From contig CAVTZG010000005.1 in NCBI GenBank assembly GCA_963739135.1, positions 4,415 to 68,414 of the forward strand: a stretch of DNA of 64,000 nucleotides. Direction: 5' to 3'. The notes under the pieces were generated by a model. It was given only the letters and a program-made list of their open reading frames with translations. It searched no databases and was not told the DNA's origin. This DNA comes from Palsa-504 sp963739135. Its GTDB lineage: Bacteria; Actinomycetota; Actinomycetes; Streptosporangiales; Streptosporangiaceae. Shown here piece after piece: positions 34,101-41,740 of the stretch. Position 1 is the first letter of the stretch. The number at the start of each line of letters is the position of its first letter. The translations under genes were made by a program, and so were the position numbers.

Positions 34101-34728
34101 CCAGCGCCAGCTCGACCGGCTGGGCAAGGTCAACCCGCTGGCCCTGGAGGAGTACGAGGCGCTGACCGAACGGCACGCGTTCCTGGCTACCCAGCTTGAG
34201 GACCTGCGCAAGACCCGCCGTGACCTGCTCACCGTGGTCAAGGAGGTCGACGACCGGGTGCAGGAGGTGTTCGCCTCGGCCTATGCCGACACCGCCCGCG
34301 AGTTCGAGCAGCTGTTCGCCCGGCTGTTCCCCGGCGGCCAGGGCAACCTGGTGCTGACCGAGCCGGACGACATGCTGGCTACCGGCATCGAGATCGAGGC
34401 CCGGCCGCCGGGCAAGAAGGTCAAGCGGCTCTCGCTGCTGTCCGGCGGGGAGCGGTCGCTGACCGCCATCGCCTACCTGTTCGCCATCTTCAAGGCCCGG
34501 CCCTCGCCGTTCTACGTGCTGGACGAGGTCGAGGCGGCCCTGGACGACACCAACCTGCAGCGGCTGCTCGGCGTATTCGAGGAACTGCGGGAGAGTTCCC
34601 AGCTCATCGTCATCACCCACCAGCGGCGCACCATGGAGGCGGCCGACGCCCTGTACGGCATCACGATGCGCGGTGACGGCGTCTCCACCGTGATCAGCCA
34701 GCCCATCGCCTCGCGCCAGCCGGCCTGA
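31174..34728 (+). CDS. smc: Chromosome segregation protein SMC
   Basis: An 1184-residue SMC ATPase that organises and segregates the chromosome with ScpAB. Head N-part: Walker A VVGPNGSGKSNIVDALSWVMGEQ. Two long Ala/Glu/Arg-rich coiled coils flank a hinge at about residues 510-640 (FAGVLGSFAARLQVADGYE). Head C-part: signature LSLLSGGERSLTAIA and Walker B FYVLDEVEAALDD. GTG at 31174 follows GGGAGGAGG. A short duplicated segment (GGTAAGTTAGCC, about 31131-31158) precedes the gene. Length and order are normal. Confidence 0.98.
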   Translation: MYLKSLTLRGFKSFASATSLRLEPGITCVVGPNGSGKSNIVDALSWVMGEQGAKSLRGGKMEDVVFAGTTSRPPLGRAEVTLTIDNSDGALPIEYAEVTISRLMFRSGQSEYAINGDHCRLLDVQELLSDSGLGREMHVIVGQGQLDDILHAGPEARRALIEEAAGVLKHRKRKEKALRKLEAMQANLTRLVDLTAELSRRLKPLGRQAEMARKAAVIQAELRDARLRLLADDYVQLAADLQRDEADEAAAGARRAALEQELAQARNRETELETAAQQASAQLARAQETWFALSALAERLRATQKLAAQRHTLLTEQAEPERASRDPDELDRQAAELRAEEETLTTRLEAGREVLAAAMTERTAAEAQLTAAERRQAEGARAAAARAGRVARLREQVGAADSRTAAAQEEMDRLAVSAEQARERAELAQAEYDQVQELGGAEEDRSELAAAHQQAADSLAELSERTVALRTAERESARELAALRARAETLAEAARRGADASAALLADPDRFAGVLGSFAARLQVADGYEVAIAAALGAAAEAIAVTSLDAAAGILATLRRDDAGSAALVIAAPGTAPATPDTPASGPVRVADVVHAPDGLAQAAAALLRDVVVADDLEHARRIVRDNPALKAVTRAGDLLGAHWAQGGGARQQSLFEQRAAADEAAAGLAGAEWACEAAARDLATAAAAEEAARQAVTETLARRHEADAAAAEISGRLGRLAGAARAANEEAGRVEAAITAARLAAEKDLAKLEQLQAELAEAEAEADLPDEPPDETDREDLAERCVAARNAEMEARLEVRTAEERLRAIDGRADSLSATADAERRARAQAAQRRAQRAAQAGVARAVAMAARYAIEAAERSVTQAQARRAEAEAASAGGTGELRMVRTRVRDLAADLDSVVNTAHGTEMARAEHRLRLAQLAEHALEEFGLEAGALVAEYGPEVPVPVIGPVIGGEAALPSRYDRAAAERRAADAQRQLDRLGKVNPLALEEYEALTERHAFLATQLEDLRKTRRDLLTVVKEVDDRVQEVFASAYADTAREFEQLFARLFPGGQGNLVLTEPDDMLATGIEIEARPPGKKVKRLSLLSGGERSLTAIAYLFAIFKARPSPFYVLDEVEAALDDTNLQRLLGVFEELRESSQLIVITHQRRTMEAADALYGITMRGDGVSTVISQPIASRQPA

Positions 34729-34837
34729 ACCTGTACTCCAATCAACCCGGTCGTGCGTCTTGCCTACGTATCATCCGGTTTACTGCTGGATCAGGTTAAT
34801 GACGGGTCAGTAGTGGCGGACAGAACGGCGGACCGGC

Positions 34838-36538
34838 ATGCAGGGTGAAGACACGGTGCATGTGCAGCCCCCGAAGCAGGCTGGCCTGGCCGGGCCGGCC
34901 GAGCGGACCGGCGCGGGCATCGCCCGCGGGGCCGCGCTCGTGGCCGGCCTGACCATCGCCTCCCGGATCCTGGGCCTGGTCCGCACGCTGGTGTTCTCCC
35001 AGACCATCGGCGCGGGCTGCCTGGGCACGGCCTACGTCACCGCCAACCAGGTGCCCGACCTGCTGTACCAGCTGGTTCTGGGCGGCGCGCTGACCTGCGC
35101 GATGATCCCGATCCTGGCCCGCTCGGCCGAGCATGCGGCCGACGACCCGGCGGCCAAGGCGCACGTCAGCAAGATCACCTCGGCGCTGCTGACCTGGACC
35201 TTCATCATCGTGGTGCCACTGACCCTCGGCATCGTCGCGGCCGCCGGGCCGATCGCGTCCCTGCTGAACCCGGCCAACCCGGCCGCCCACTGCCCCCGGC
35301 CGGACATGGTCGCCACCACCACCACCATGCTCCAGGTGTTCGCGCCGCAGGCCCTGCTGTACGGGTTCTCGGTCATCCTGTACGGGCTGCTGCAGGCATA
35401 CCGCCGGTTTGCCGCGCCGACCATCGGCCCGGGCATCTCCAGCCTGGTCCTCATCTCCTGCTACCTCGCGTTCGTGCCCCTGGACAAGGGGCTTCCGCTG
35501 AGCCAGCTGCCCGTTTCGGCCGAGCTGGTCCTGGCCGGGGGGACCACGCTGGGCATCGCCGTGCTGGTCCTGGTGGCCGTGCCGCCGACCTGGCGGCTGC
35601 ACCTGCGGCTGCGGCCCGCGGTGCGGTTCCCGCCCGGGGTTGCGCGCCGGGCGGGCGGCCTGGCGCTGGTCGGGTTCCTCGAGCTGGTCGCGATCGACGT
35701 CGCCAACGTGGTGGCGATCACGCTGGCCAATGGGCGGGGCGAGACGGGCGCGCTGGTCATCTACAACTACGCCTCGCAGGTGTTCACCTCCGTGTCCGCC
35801 GTCCTGGCCCTGTCCATCGTGGTCAGCGCGTTCCCGGTGCTGTCCGCCCGGGAGGGGCCGGTCTTCGACCGGACCTGCGCCGGGTCGACCCGGGCGATCA
35901 TGCTCATGTCGTGGCTCAGCACGGCCGTGATCGCGGCGATCACCGTCCCGGCCGCTCACGTCCTGGCCAAGCAGCCGGATCAGGTCCCGCAGCTGATCGG
36001 ATCCTTCGCCGCGTTCGCGCCCGGCGTGGCGGCCACCGTCGTGATCGCGAACCTGTCGCGGGTGATGTTCGTCATCGGGCGGCTCAAGGTCGCGGCCGCG
36101 GCGCTGGCCGGCAGCTGGGTGCTGGTGATCGTGGCCGACGTGGTGCTGGCCGAGCTGGCTCCGCACCGGCTGGTGCCCGCCGCGCTCAGCCTGGGTTACA
36201 CCATCGGCCAGACCGTGGTGGCCGTCCCGATGGTGGCCATCACCCGGCGGATCTGCGGGCCCGCCGCCCTTCAGGGGGTCGGCCGCGCCACGCTGACCGG
36301 GCTGGCCGCCGGGGCCGCGGGCGTCGCGGTGGGCGTGGCGATCAGCGTGGCGGTTCCGCTGCACCACAAGCTGGAGGCGTTCGCCGTGGCCGTGCCCGCG
36401 GCCGTGTTCGCGATCCTCGCGTTCTTGGTGGTCGCCTACCTCCTCGACGACGGTGACCTGCGGGCCATCGTGGCCCGCCTGCGCCGCGCGGCCCGCTCCC
36501 GCGGCGGGCGGCATGAGCGTCCGCCGATGGGGGCATAG
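34838..36538 (+). CDS. MurJ/MviN-family lipid II flippase-like protein
   Basis: A 566-residue membrane protein with about 14 hydrophobic segments and the MviN hallmarks ASRILGLVRTLVFSQTIG, NQVPDLLYQLVLGGALTCAMIP and FAPQALLYGFSVILYGLLQAYRRF. MurJ proteins move lipid-linked precursors across the membrane. Actinobacteria often have several; this short form lacks the C-terminal kinase-like part of mycobacterial MviN, so it may be an accessory copy. ATG at 34838 is chosen. The next gene, a GH3 lipoprotein, begins 20 bp later and suggests a shared cell-wall role. Confidence 0.88.
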   Translation: MQGEDTVHVQPPKQAGLAGPAERTGAGIARGAALVAGLTIASRILGLVRTLVFSQTIGAGCLGTAYVTANQVPDLLYQLVLGGALTCAMIPILARSAEHAADDPAAKAHVSKITSALLTWTFIIVVPLTLGIVAAAGPIASLLNPANPAAHCPRPDMVATTTTMLQVFAPQALLYGFSVILYGLLQAYRRFAAPTIGPGISSLVLISCYLAFVPLDKGLPLSQLPVSAELVLAGGTTLGIAVLVLVAVPPTWRLHLRLRPAVRFPPGVARRAGGLALVGFLELVAIDVANVVAITLANGRGETGALVIYNYASQVFTSVSAVLALSIVVSAFPVLSAREGPVFDRTCAGSTRAIMLMSWLSTAVIAAITVPAAHVLAKQPDQVPQLIGSFAAFAPGVAATVVIANLSRVMFVIGRLKVAAAALAGSWVLVIVADVVLAELAPHRLVPAALSLGYTIGQTVVAVPMVAITRRICGPAALQGVGRATLTGLAAGAAGVAVGVAISVAVPLHHKLEAFAVAVPAAVFAILAFLVVAYLLDDGDLRAIVARLRRAARSRGGRHERPPMGA

Positions 36539-36558
36539 ACCCCTGCGGGGAGGACACC

Positions 36559-37724
36559 GTGGACCATGACCTGGCCCAGCCGTCATCTGGCTCGGGCCGC
36601 CGTGACGTGCTGAAGAACCTGCTGGTGCTGGGGGCCGCCGCACCGCTGGCGGGCAGCCTGGCCTGCTCGCCGGCCCGGGCCGGCGGCAGTCGGCCAAGTG
36701 GAAACCCGGGGCGCAGGCCGCGCTGTCGTCACAGCAGCTGGCCGGCCAGCGGGTCATCTACTCCTACTCCGGCCTGACCGTGCCGGCCGCCCTGCTGCAG
36801 GCCATCACCGCGGGGCAGGCCGCCGGAGTGATCTTCTTCGGCGGGAACATCTCCAGCGAGGCCCAGATCGCCTCGGTGATCAAGCAGCTGGTGGCGGCGC
36901 AGCAGGCCAGCCCGGTGGCGGCGCCGCTGCTGCTGATGACCGACCAGGAGGGCGGCGAGGTCCGGCGGCTGCCCGGTGCCCCGACCCTGTCGGAGAAGCA
37001 GATCGGGGCATCCGCCAACCCGGCCCGCCAGGCCAGAGCGGCCGGCACCGGCGCGGGGCAGAACCTGGCCGGCGTCGGCATGAACGTCAACCTGGCCCCG
37101 GTGCTCGACGTGTACTACCAGGCCGGCAACTTCATCGACCAGCATCAGCGGTCCTACAGCAGCAACGCGTCGGTCGTGACCGAATGCGGGCAGGCCTTCA
37201 TCACCGCCCAGCAGCAGGCCGGCGTGGCCGCCACCGCCAAGCACTTCCCCGGCCTGGGCTCGGCCACGGAATCCCAGGACACCGACGCCGGCCCGGTCAC
37301 CCTGAACGTGTCCCTGTCCGGCCTGCGCGGCCAGGACGAGGTGCCCTATCCGGCTGCCATCGCCGCCGGGGTCAAGCTGGTCATGATGTCCTGGGCCATC
37401 TACCCGGCGCTGGATGCCAGCTACCCGGCCGGGCTGTCCGCCGCGTGGGTGCAGGGTGAGCTGCGCGGCCGGCTCGGCTTCGGCGGGGTGACGATCACCG
37501 ACGCGATCGAGGCCGGGGCGCTGACCGCGTTCGGCAGCTACGGGCAGCGGGCCGTGCTGGCCGCCCGGGCCGGGATGGACCTGCTGCTGTGCTCGGCGCA
37601 GGACCCCGGCGAGGGCCAGTCCGTCACCTCGGCGCTGGCCGGCGCGCTGACGGCCGGGCAGCTCGACTCGACCGCGTTCAACACCGCCGCCGCCCGGGTC
37701 ACCGCCCTGCGCGCCAGCCTGTAG
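36559..37724 (+). pseudogene. GH3 (NagZ-like) lipoprotein gene with an apparent frameshift
   Basis: The first frame (GTG 36559) encodes a twin-arginine lipoprotein signal: SGRRDVLKNLLVLG with lipobox LAGSLAC. It runs out of the family near 36690. The following frame carries KWKPGAQAALSSQQLAGQR and the GH3 barrel: LLMTDQEGGEVRRLPGAP, NVNLAPVLDVY, AATAKHFPGLGSA, GVTITDAIEAGAL, ending at 37724. One base seems missing around 36680-36695. If real, only a signal-less protein from GTG 36780 could be made. NagZ-type enzymes cleave N-acetylglucosamine from wall fragments; here KHFPG is followed by LG rather than the usual HG. Confidence 0.82.
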
Positions 37725-37777
37725 CGCCGGGGCCGCTGGCTGCGGTACCCGCGAGGGTCTGCGAGACTGTGAGCCTG

Positions 37778-38917
37778 ATGGAATACGTGATCCTGATCAT
37801 CGTCATCGCCGTCCTGGCCGTGCTGACCGGCGGTTACCTGCTGTTCCTGCGGCCCCGGCGCGGGCGCGTCGCGGCCCCCTCCGCCCCGCCGCCGGTCCCG
37901 CCCGCGCCCGCCCCGGGCGGAACCGGGACCGAGGCCGAGACCGCCGCCGCGGAACCGCCCGCGGCCACCGCCGCCATCCTCGAGGTCGAGCGGCCGCCGC
38001 CGTCGGCCGGGCGGATGGTACGGTTGCGGGCCCGGCTGGCCCGGTCGCAGAGCTCGCTGGGCTCGGCGCTGCTCAACTTGCTGTCCCGGGACCGGCTGGA
38101 CGACGAGACCTGGGACGAGATGGAAGAGGTGCTCATCACCGCCGACGTGGGCGTGGCGGTCGCCCGGGTGATCGTGGACGACCTGAAGACCAAGGTCAAG
38201 GTGCTCGGCGTGCACGGCCCGGCTGAGGTCCGCGACCTGCTGCGGGCCGAGCTGCTGACCCAGCTCGGCGACGAGGACCGGACGCTGCGTACCGAGCCGC
38301 ACAACGGGATTCCCGCGGTGCTGCTGATGGTCGGCGTGAACGGCACCGGGAAGACCACCACCTGCGGCAAGCTGGCCCGGGCGCTGATCGGGGACGGGTA
38401 CACCGTGCTGCTCGGCGCGGCCGACACCTTCCGGGCCGCCGCCGTCGACCAGCTGCAGACCTGGGGCGAGCGGGTCGGCGCCAAGACCGTGCGGGCCGAC
38501 CGGGAAGGCGCCGACCCGGCCAGCGTGGCCTTCGACGCGGTCAGCGAGGGCATCGAGACCGGGGTCAACGTGGTCATCGTGGACACCGCCGGGCGGCTCC
38601 ACACCAAGGTCGGGCTGATGGACGAGCTCGGCAAGGTCAAGCGCGTGGTGGAGAAGAAGGCCCCGGTCGACGAGGTGCTGCTGGTGCTCGACGCCACCAC
38701 CGGGCAGAACGGGCTGCGCCAGGCGCGGGTGTTCGGCGAGGTGGTCGACGTCACCGGCATCGTGCTGACGAAGCTGGACGGCACGGCCAAGGGCGGCATC
38801 GTGATCGCCGTGCAGCGCGAGCTCGGCGTCCCGGTCAAGCTGGTCGGCCTGGGCGAGGGCCCCGACGACCTGGCCCCCTTCGACCCGGCCGCGTTCGTGG
38901 ACGCGATCCTGGGCTGA
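37778..38917 (+). CDS. ftsY: Signal recognition particle receptor FtsY
   Basis: A 379-residue SRP receptor. It has an N-terminal transmembrane helix (EYVILIIVIAVLAVLTGGYLL), a short Pro/Ala/Glu linker and an NG domain with GVNGTGKTTTCGKLA (G1), DTAGRLH (G3) and TKLDGTAKGG (G4). It docks SRP-ribosome complexes at the membrane. ATG at 37778 gives the common MExVIL start; GTG at 37769 is possible. In related genomes amtB follows; here glnB does. Confidence 0.96.
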   Translation: MEYVILIIVIAVLAVLTGGYLLFLRPRRGRVAAPSAPPPVPPAPAPGGTGTEAETAAAEPPAATAAILEVERPPPSAGRMVRLRARLARSQSSLGSALLNLLSRDRLDDETWDEMEEVLITADVGVAVARVIVDDLKTKVKVLGVHGPAEVRDLLRAELLTQLGDEDRTLRTEPHNGIPAVLLMVGVNGTGKTTTCGKLARALIGDGYTVLLGAADTFRAAAVDQLQTWGERVGAKTVRADREGADPASVAFDAVSEGIETGVNVVIVDTAGRLHTKVGLMDELGKVKRVVEKKAPVDEVLLVLDATTGQNGLRQARVFGEVVDVTGIVLTKLDGTAKGGIVIAVQRELGVPVKLVGLGEGPDDLAPFDPAAFVDAILG

Positions 38918-38928
38918 GCCCCGCCCGC

Positions 38929-38944
38929 GAAACATACCCGTAAC
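38929..38944 (+). promoter_or_regulatory. GlnR-type box upstream of glnB
   Basis: GAAAC-6 bases-GTAAC (GAAACATACCCGTAAC) matches the actinobacterial GlnR half-site pair GaAAC-n6-GTnAC. It lies about 100 bp before glnB. An inverted pair GTTTCACC (38958-38965) and GGTGAAAC (38990-38997) follows and may belong to the same control region. Binding by GlnR is inferred. Confidence 0.6.
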
Positions 38945-39043
38945 ACCCTCGGCGGGTGTTTCACCTGGCCGACACACGCCGACAGATCCGGTGAAACCTC
39001 GGCCGCCCAAGGTCGGTACAGGACACCGAAGGGACACCTCACG

Positions 39044-39382
39044 ATGAAGCTCATCACCGCTGTCATCAAGCCGTTCAAGCTGGACGACGTCAAGGCCGCG
39101 CTACAGGCGTTCGGCGTCCACGGCCTGACCATCACCGAAGCAAGCGGATACGGCAGGCAGCGCGGCCACACCGAGGTGTACCGCGGCGCCGAGTACCAGG
39201 TCGACCTGGTGCCGAAGGTCCGCGTCGAGGTCCTGTGCGAGGACGAGGACGCCGACGACCTGATCGGGGTGGTGGTCAAGGCGGCGCAGACCGGGCGGAT
39301 CGGCGACGGGAAGGTCTGGTCGGTGCCCGTCGAGACGGTAGTCCGGGTCCGCACCGGGGAACGCGGGCCGGACGCGATCTGA
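39044..39382 (+). CDS. glnB: Nitrogen regulatory protein PII
   Basis: A 112-residue PII trimer subunit sensing 2-oxoglutarate and ATP/ADP. MKLITAVIKPFKLDDVK, the T-loop GRQRGHTEVYRGAEYQVD with the modifiable Tyr51, and the C-loop TGRIGDGKVW are intact. GlnD, 8 bp downstream, would modify Tyr51 (adenylylation in actinobacteria). The gene is normally co-transcribed with amtB, which is missing here. The upstream GlnR-type box suggests induction in nitrogen limitation. Confidence 0.96.
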   Translation: MKLITAVIKPFKLDDVKAALQAFGVHGLTITEASGYGRQRGHTEVYRGAEYQVDLVPKVRVEVLCEDEDADDLIGVVVKAAQTGRIGDGKVWSVPVETVVRVRTGERGPDAI

Positions 39383-39390
39383 CCCCAGCC

Positions 39391-41646
39391 ATGACCGGCC
39401 CGGGGGACCTCAGCCAGACGATGACCTCGTTCGCCGCGGACCGGGCCCGCCGGACCATCCAGGTCGACCGGTGGCTGGCCGAACTGCTGGGCGCCGAGCC
39501 CGGCGTGGCCCTGGTCGCGGTGGGCGGCTACGGACGCCGTGAGTTGCTGCCCCGCAGCGACCTGGACGTGGTGCTGCTGCATAGCGGCCGGGACGACATC
39601 GCCGGCATCGCTGACCGGATCTGGTACCCGGTCTGGGATTCCGGTGCCGAGCTCGACCACGCGGTGCGCACCGTGCCGCAGGCCCGGCGCGTGGCCCGCG
39701 GCGACCTCAAGGTGGCGCTCGGGCTGCTGTCGGCCCGGCACGTGGCCGGCGACCCGGACCTGACCGAGCGGCTGCGCGCGGGCGCGCTTGAGGACTGGCG
39801 CGCGGCCGCGGCGGCGCGGCTGGCCGAGTTGCACGCCGCCCACGACGAGCGGGCTAAGACCTTCGGCGAGCTGGCCTTCCTGCTCGAACCCGACCTGAAG
39901 GAGGCCCGGGGCGGCCTGCGGGACGTGCACGCCATCCAGGCCGTGGCGGCCGCCTGGGTGGCGCCGGCCCCGGGACCCCGGGTCCGCACCGCCTACGAGC
40001 AGATCCTGGACGCCAGGCACGCGCTGCACGAGATCACCGGGCGCCGGCTGGACCGGCTGGTCCTGGAAGAACAGGACGAGGTGGCCCGGGCGCTGAGCCT
40101 GCTGGACGGCGACGTGCTGCTGCGCATGCTGGCCGGCGCCGCGCGGACCGTGGTCTACGCGGTCGATCACGCCTTCCGCCAGGCCGATCGGCTGGGCGGC
40201 CGGTCGGGCGCGCGGCGGTTGCGGCGCCGCCCGCCCGACCGGCGCCCGCTGGCGGACGGAGTGGTGGAGCAGGACGGCGAGGTGGTGCTGGCCCGGGCAG
40301 CCGACCCGGCCCATGACCCGGTCCTGGTGCTGCGGGCCGCCGCGGCCGCCGCGCAGGCCGGGCTGCCGCTGGCGCCGCGCACGCTGGCCCGGCTGACCGA
40401 ATGCCCGCCGCTGCCCGTGCCGTGGCCCGCCGCGGCCCGCGACGCGCTGCTGGCCCTGCTCGGGGCGGGCGAGGCCGCCGTCGCCGTGTGGGAGGCGCTG
40501 GACACCGAGGGCCTGGTCACCAGGCTGATCCCGGACTGGGAGCGGGTCCGGAACCGGCCCCAGCGCAACCCGCTGCACAAATTCACCGTAGACCGCCACC
40601 TGGCCGAGGCGGCCGCCCACGCGGCCGCGCTGACCCGCGAGGTGGCCCGTCCCGACCTGCTGCTGCTGGCCGCGCTGCTGCACGACATCGGCAAGGGCTG
40701 GCCCGGCGACCACAGCGTCAGCGGCGAGGTCGTGGCCCGTGACGTGGGCCGTCGGCTCGGCCTGCCGGGCCCTGACGTGGAGCTGATCGCCGCGGCTGTC
40801 CGGCACCACCTGCTGCTGCCCATGGTGGCCACCCGGCGTGACCTGGACGATCCAGTCACGGTCAAGCAGGTGGCAGCGGCCGTACCCAGCCGGGCTCTGC
40901 TGGAGCTGCTGCACGCCCTGGCCATCGCCGACGGCCTGGCCACCGGGCCGGCCGCCTGGAACGACTGGAAGGCCCGGCTGGTCGCCGACCTGGTCCGGCG
41001 GGTGGCGGCCGTCCAGGCCGGCGAGCCGACTCCGGAGCCGGCCCCGCTGCGCGAGGACCAGCTGGCCCTGGCCGCCGAGGGCGGTCCGGCCGCCACGGTC
41101 TGCGGCTGCGAGGTGACCGTGGTCGCCCCCGACCGGCCCGGCCTGCTGTGGCGCGCCGCGGGCGTGCTGGCCTCGCACCGGCTCGCGGTCCGCAGCGCGA
41201 ACGCCACCTCGGTAAACGGCACCGCGGTGACCGTATTCGACGTCGAGCCGGAGTTCGGCGAGCCGCCCGACGCCACGCTGGTGGCCGGCGACCTGCGCCG
41301 GATGCTGCAAGGCCGGCTGGATGTCGAGGACCGGCTGGAGCGGCGGGCCCGGGCTGCCACCAGGCGCATCGCCCCGGCCCCCGCGCCCAGGGTCACCCTG
41401 CTCGACGGGGCCTCGGAAACCGCCACGGTGGTCGAAGTCCGCGCGCACGACGCGCCCGGGCTGCTTTGGCGGGTGGGCCGGGCCCTGGGCGAATGCGGCC
41501 TTGACGTGCGCGCGGCCCGGGTCGAGACGCTCGGCGCCGAGGTCGTCGACGTGTTCTACGTGACCGGCGCCGACGGCCAGCCCCTGGCCGATGCCGCCTT
41601 GCGCCGCGCCACGGTCAGCTCCGTCCTGGCTGCCCTGGCCGGCTAG
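39391..41646 (+). CDS. glnD: PII uridylyl/adenylyltransferase GlnD
   Basis: A 751-residue bifunctional enzyme that modifies and demodifies PII. The nucleotidyltransferase site is VGGYGRRELLPRSDLDVVLL, the HD domain LLLAALLHDIGKGWPGDHS, and two ACT domains close the protein (VTVVAPDRPGLLWRAAGVLA; VEVRAHDAPGLLWRVGRALG). ATG at 39391 lies 8 bp after glnB. Length is typical for the phylum. Confidence 0.95.
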   Translation: MTGPGDLSQTMTSFAADRARRTIQVDRWLAELLGAEPGVALVAVGGYGRRELLPRSDLDVVLLHSGRDDIAGIADRIWYPVWDSGAELDHAVRTVPQARRVARGDLKVALGLLSARHVAGDPDLTERLRAGALEDWRAAAAARLAELHAAHDERAKTFGELAFLLEPDLKEARGGLRDVHAIQAVAAAWVAPAPGPRVRTAYEQILDARHALHEITGRRLDRLVLEEQDEVARALSLLDGDVLLRMLAGAARTVVYAVDHAFRQADRLGGRSGARRLRRRPPDRRPLADGVVEQDGEVVLARAADPAHDPVLVLRAAAAAAQAGLPLAPRTLARLTECPPLPVPWPAAARDALLALLGAGEAAVAVWEALDTEGLVTRLIPDWERVRNRPQRNPLHKFTVDRHLAEAAAHAAALTREVARPDLLLLAALLHDIGKGWPGDHSVSGEVVARDVGRRLGLPGPDVELIAAAVRHHLLLPMVATRRDLDDPVTVKQVAAAVPSRALLELLHALAIADGLATGPAAWNDWKARLVADLVRRVAAVQAGEPTPEPAPLREDQLALAAEGGPAATVCGCEVTVVAPDRPGLLWRAAGVLASHRLAVRSANATSVNGTAVTVFDVEPEFGEPPDATLVAGDLRRMLQGRLDVEDRLERRARAATRRIAPAPAPRVTLLDGASETATVVEVRAHDAPGLLWRVGRALGECGLDVRAARVETLGAEVVDVFYVTGADGQPLADAALRRATVSSVLAALAG

Positions 41647-41651
41647 GACTC

Positions 41652-41732
41652 TCCTACCCGCCCCGCTCCCGGGCAGGACCCACCTACGCCCCGCGCCCGG
41701 GCAGGACCCACCTACGCCCCGCGCCCGGTAGC
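41652..41732. repeat. 28-bp tandem repeat, about 2.7 units, between glnD and ffh
   Basis: Units containing GGGCAGGACCCACCTACG and CCCCGCGCCCGG repeat with a 28-bp period and fill most of the gap up to the ffh start. Confidence 0.8.
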
Positions 41733-41740
41733 CTGGATGG

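Noticed and set aside
34796..36757. A 653-codon minus-strand frame opposite the MurJ-like gene
   Set aside because: Gly/Arg/His/Asp-rich shadow of a clear membrane protein; no recognisable motif or ribosome-binding site.
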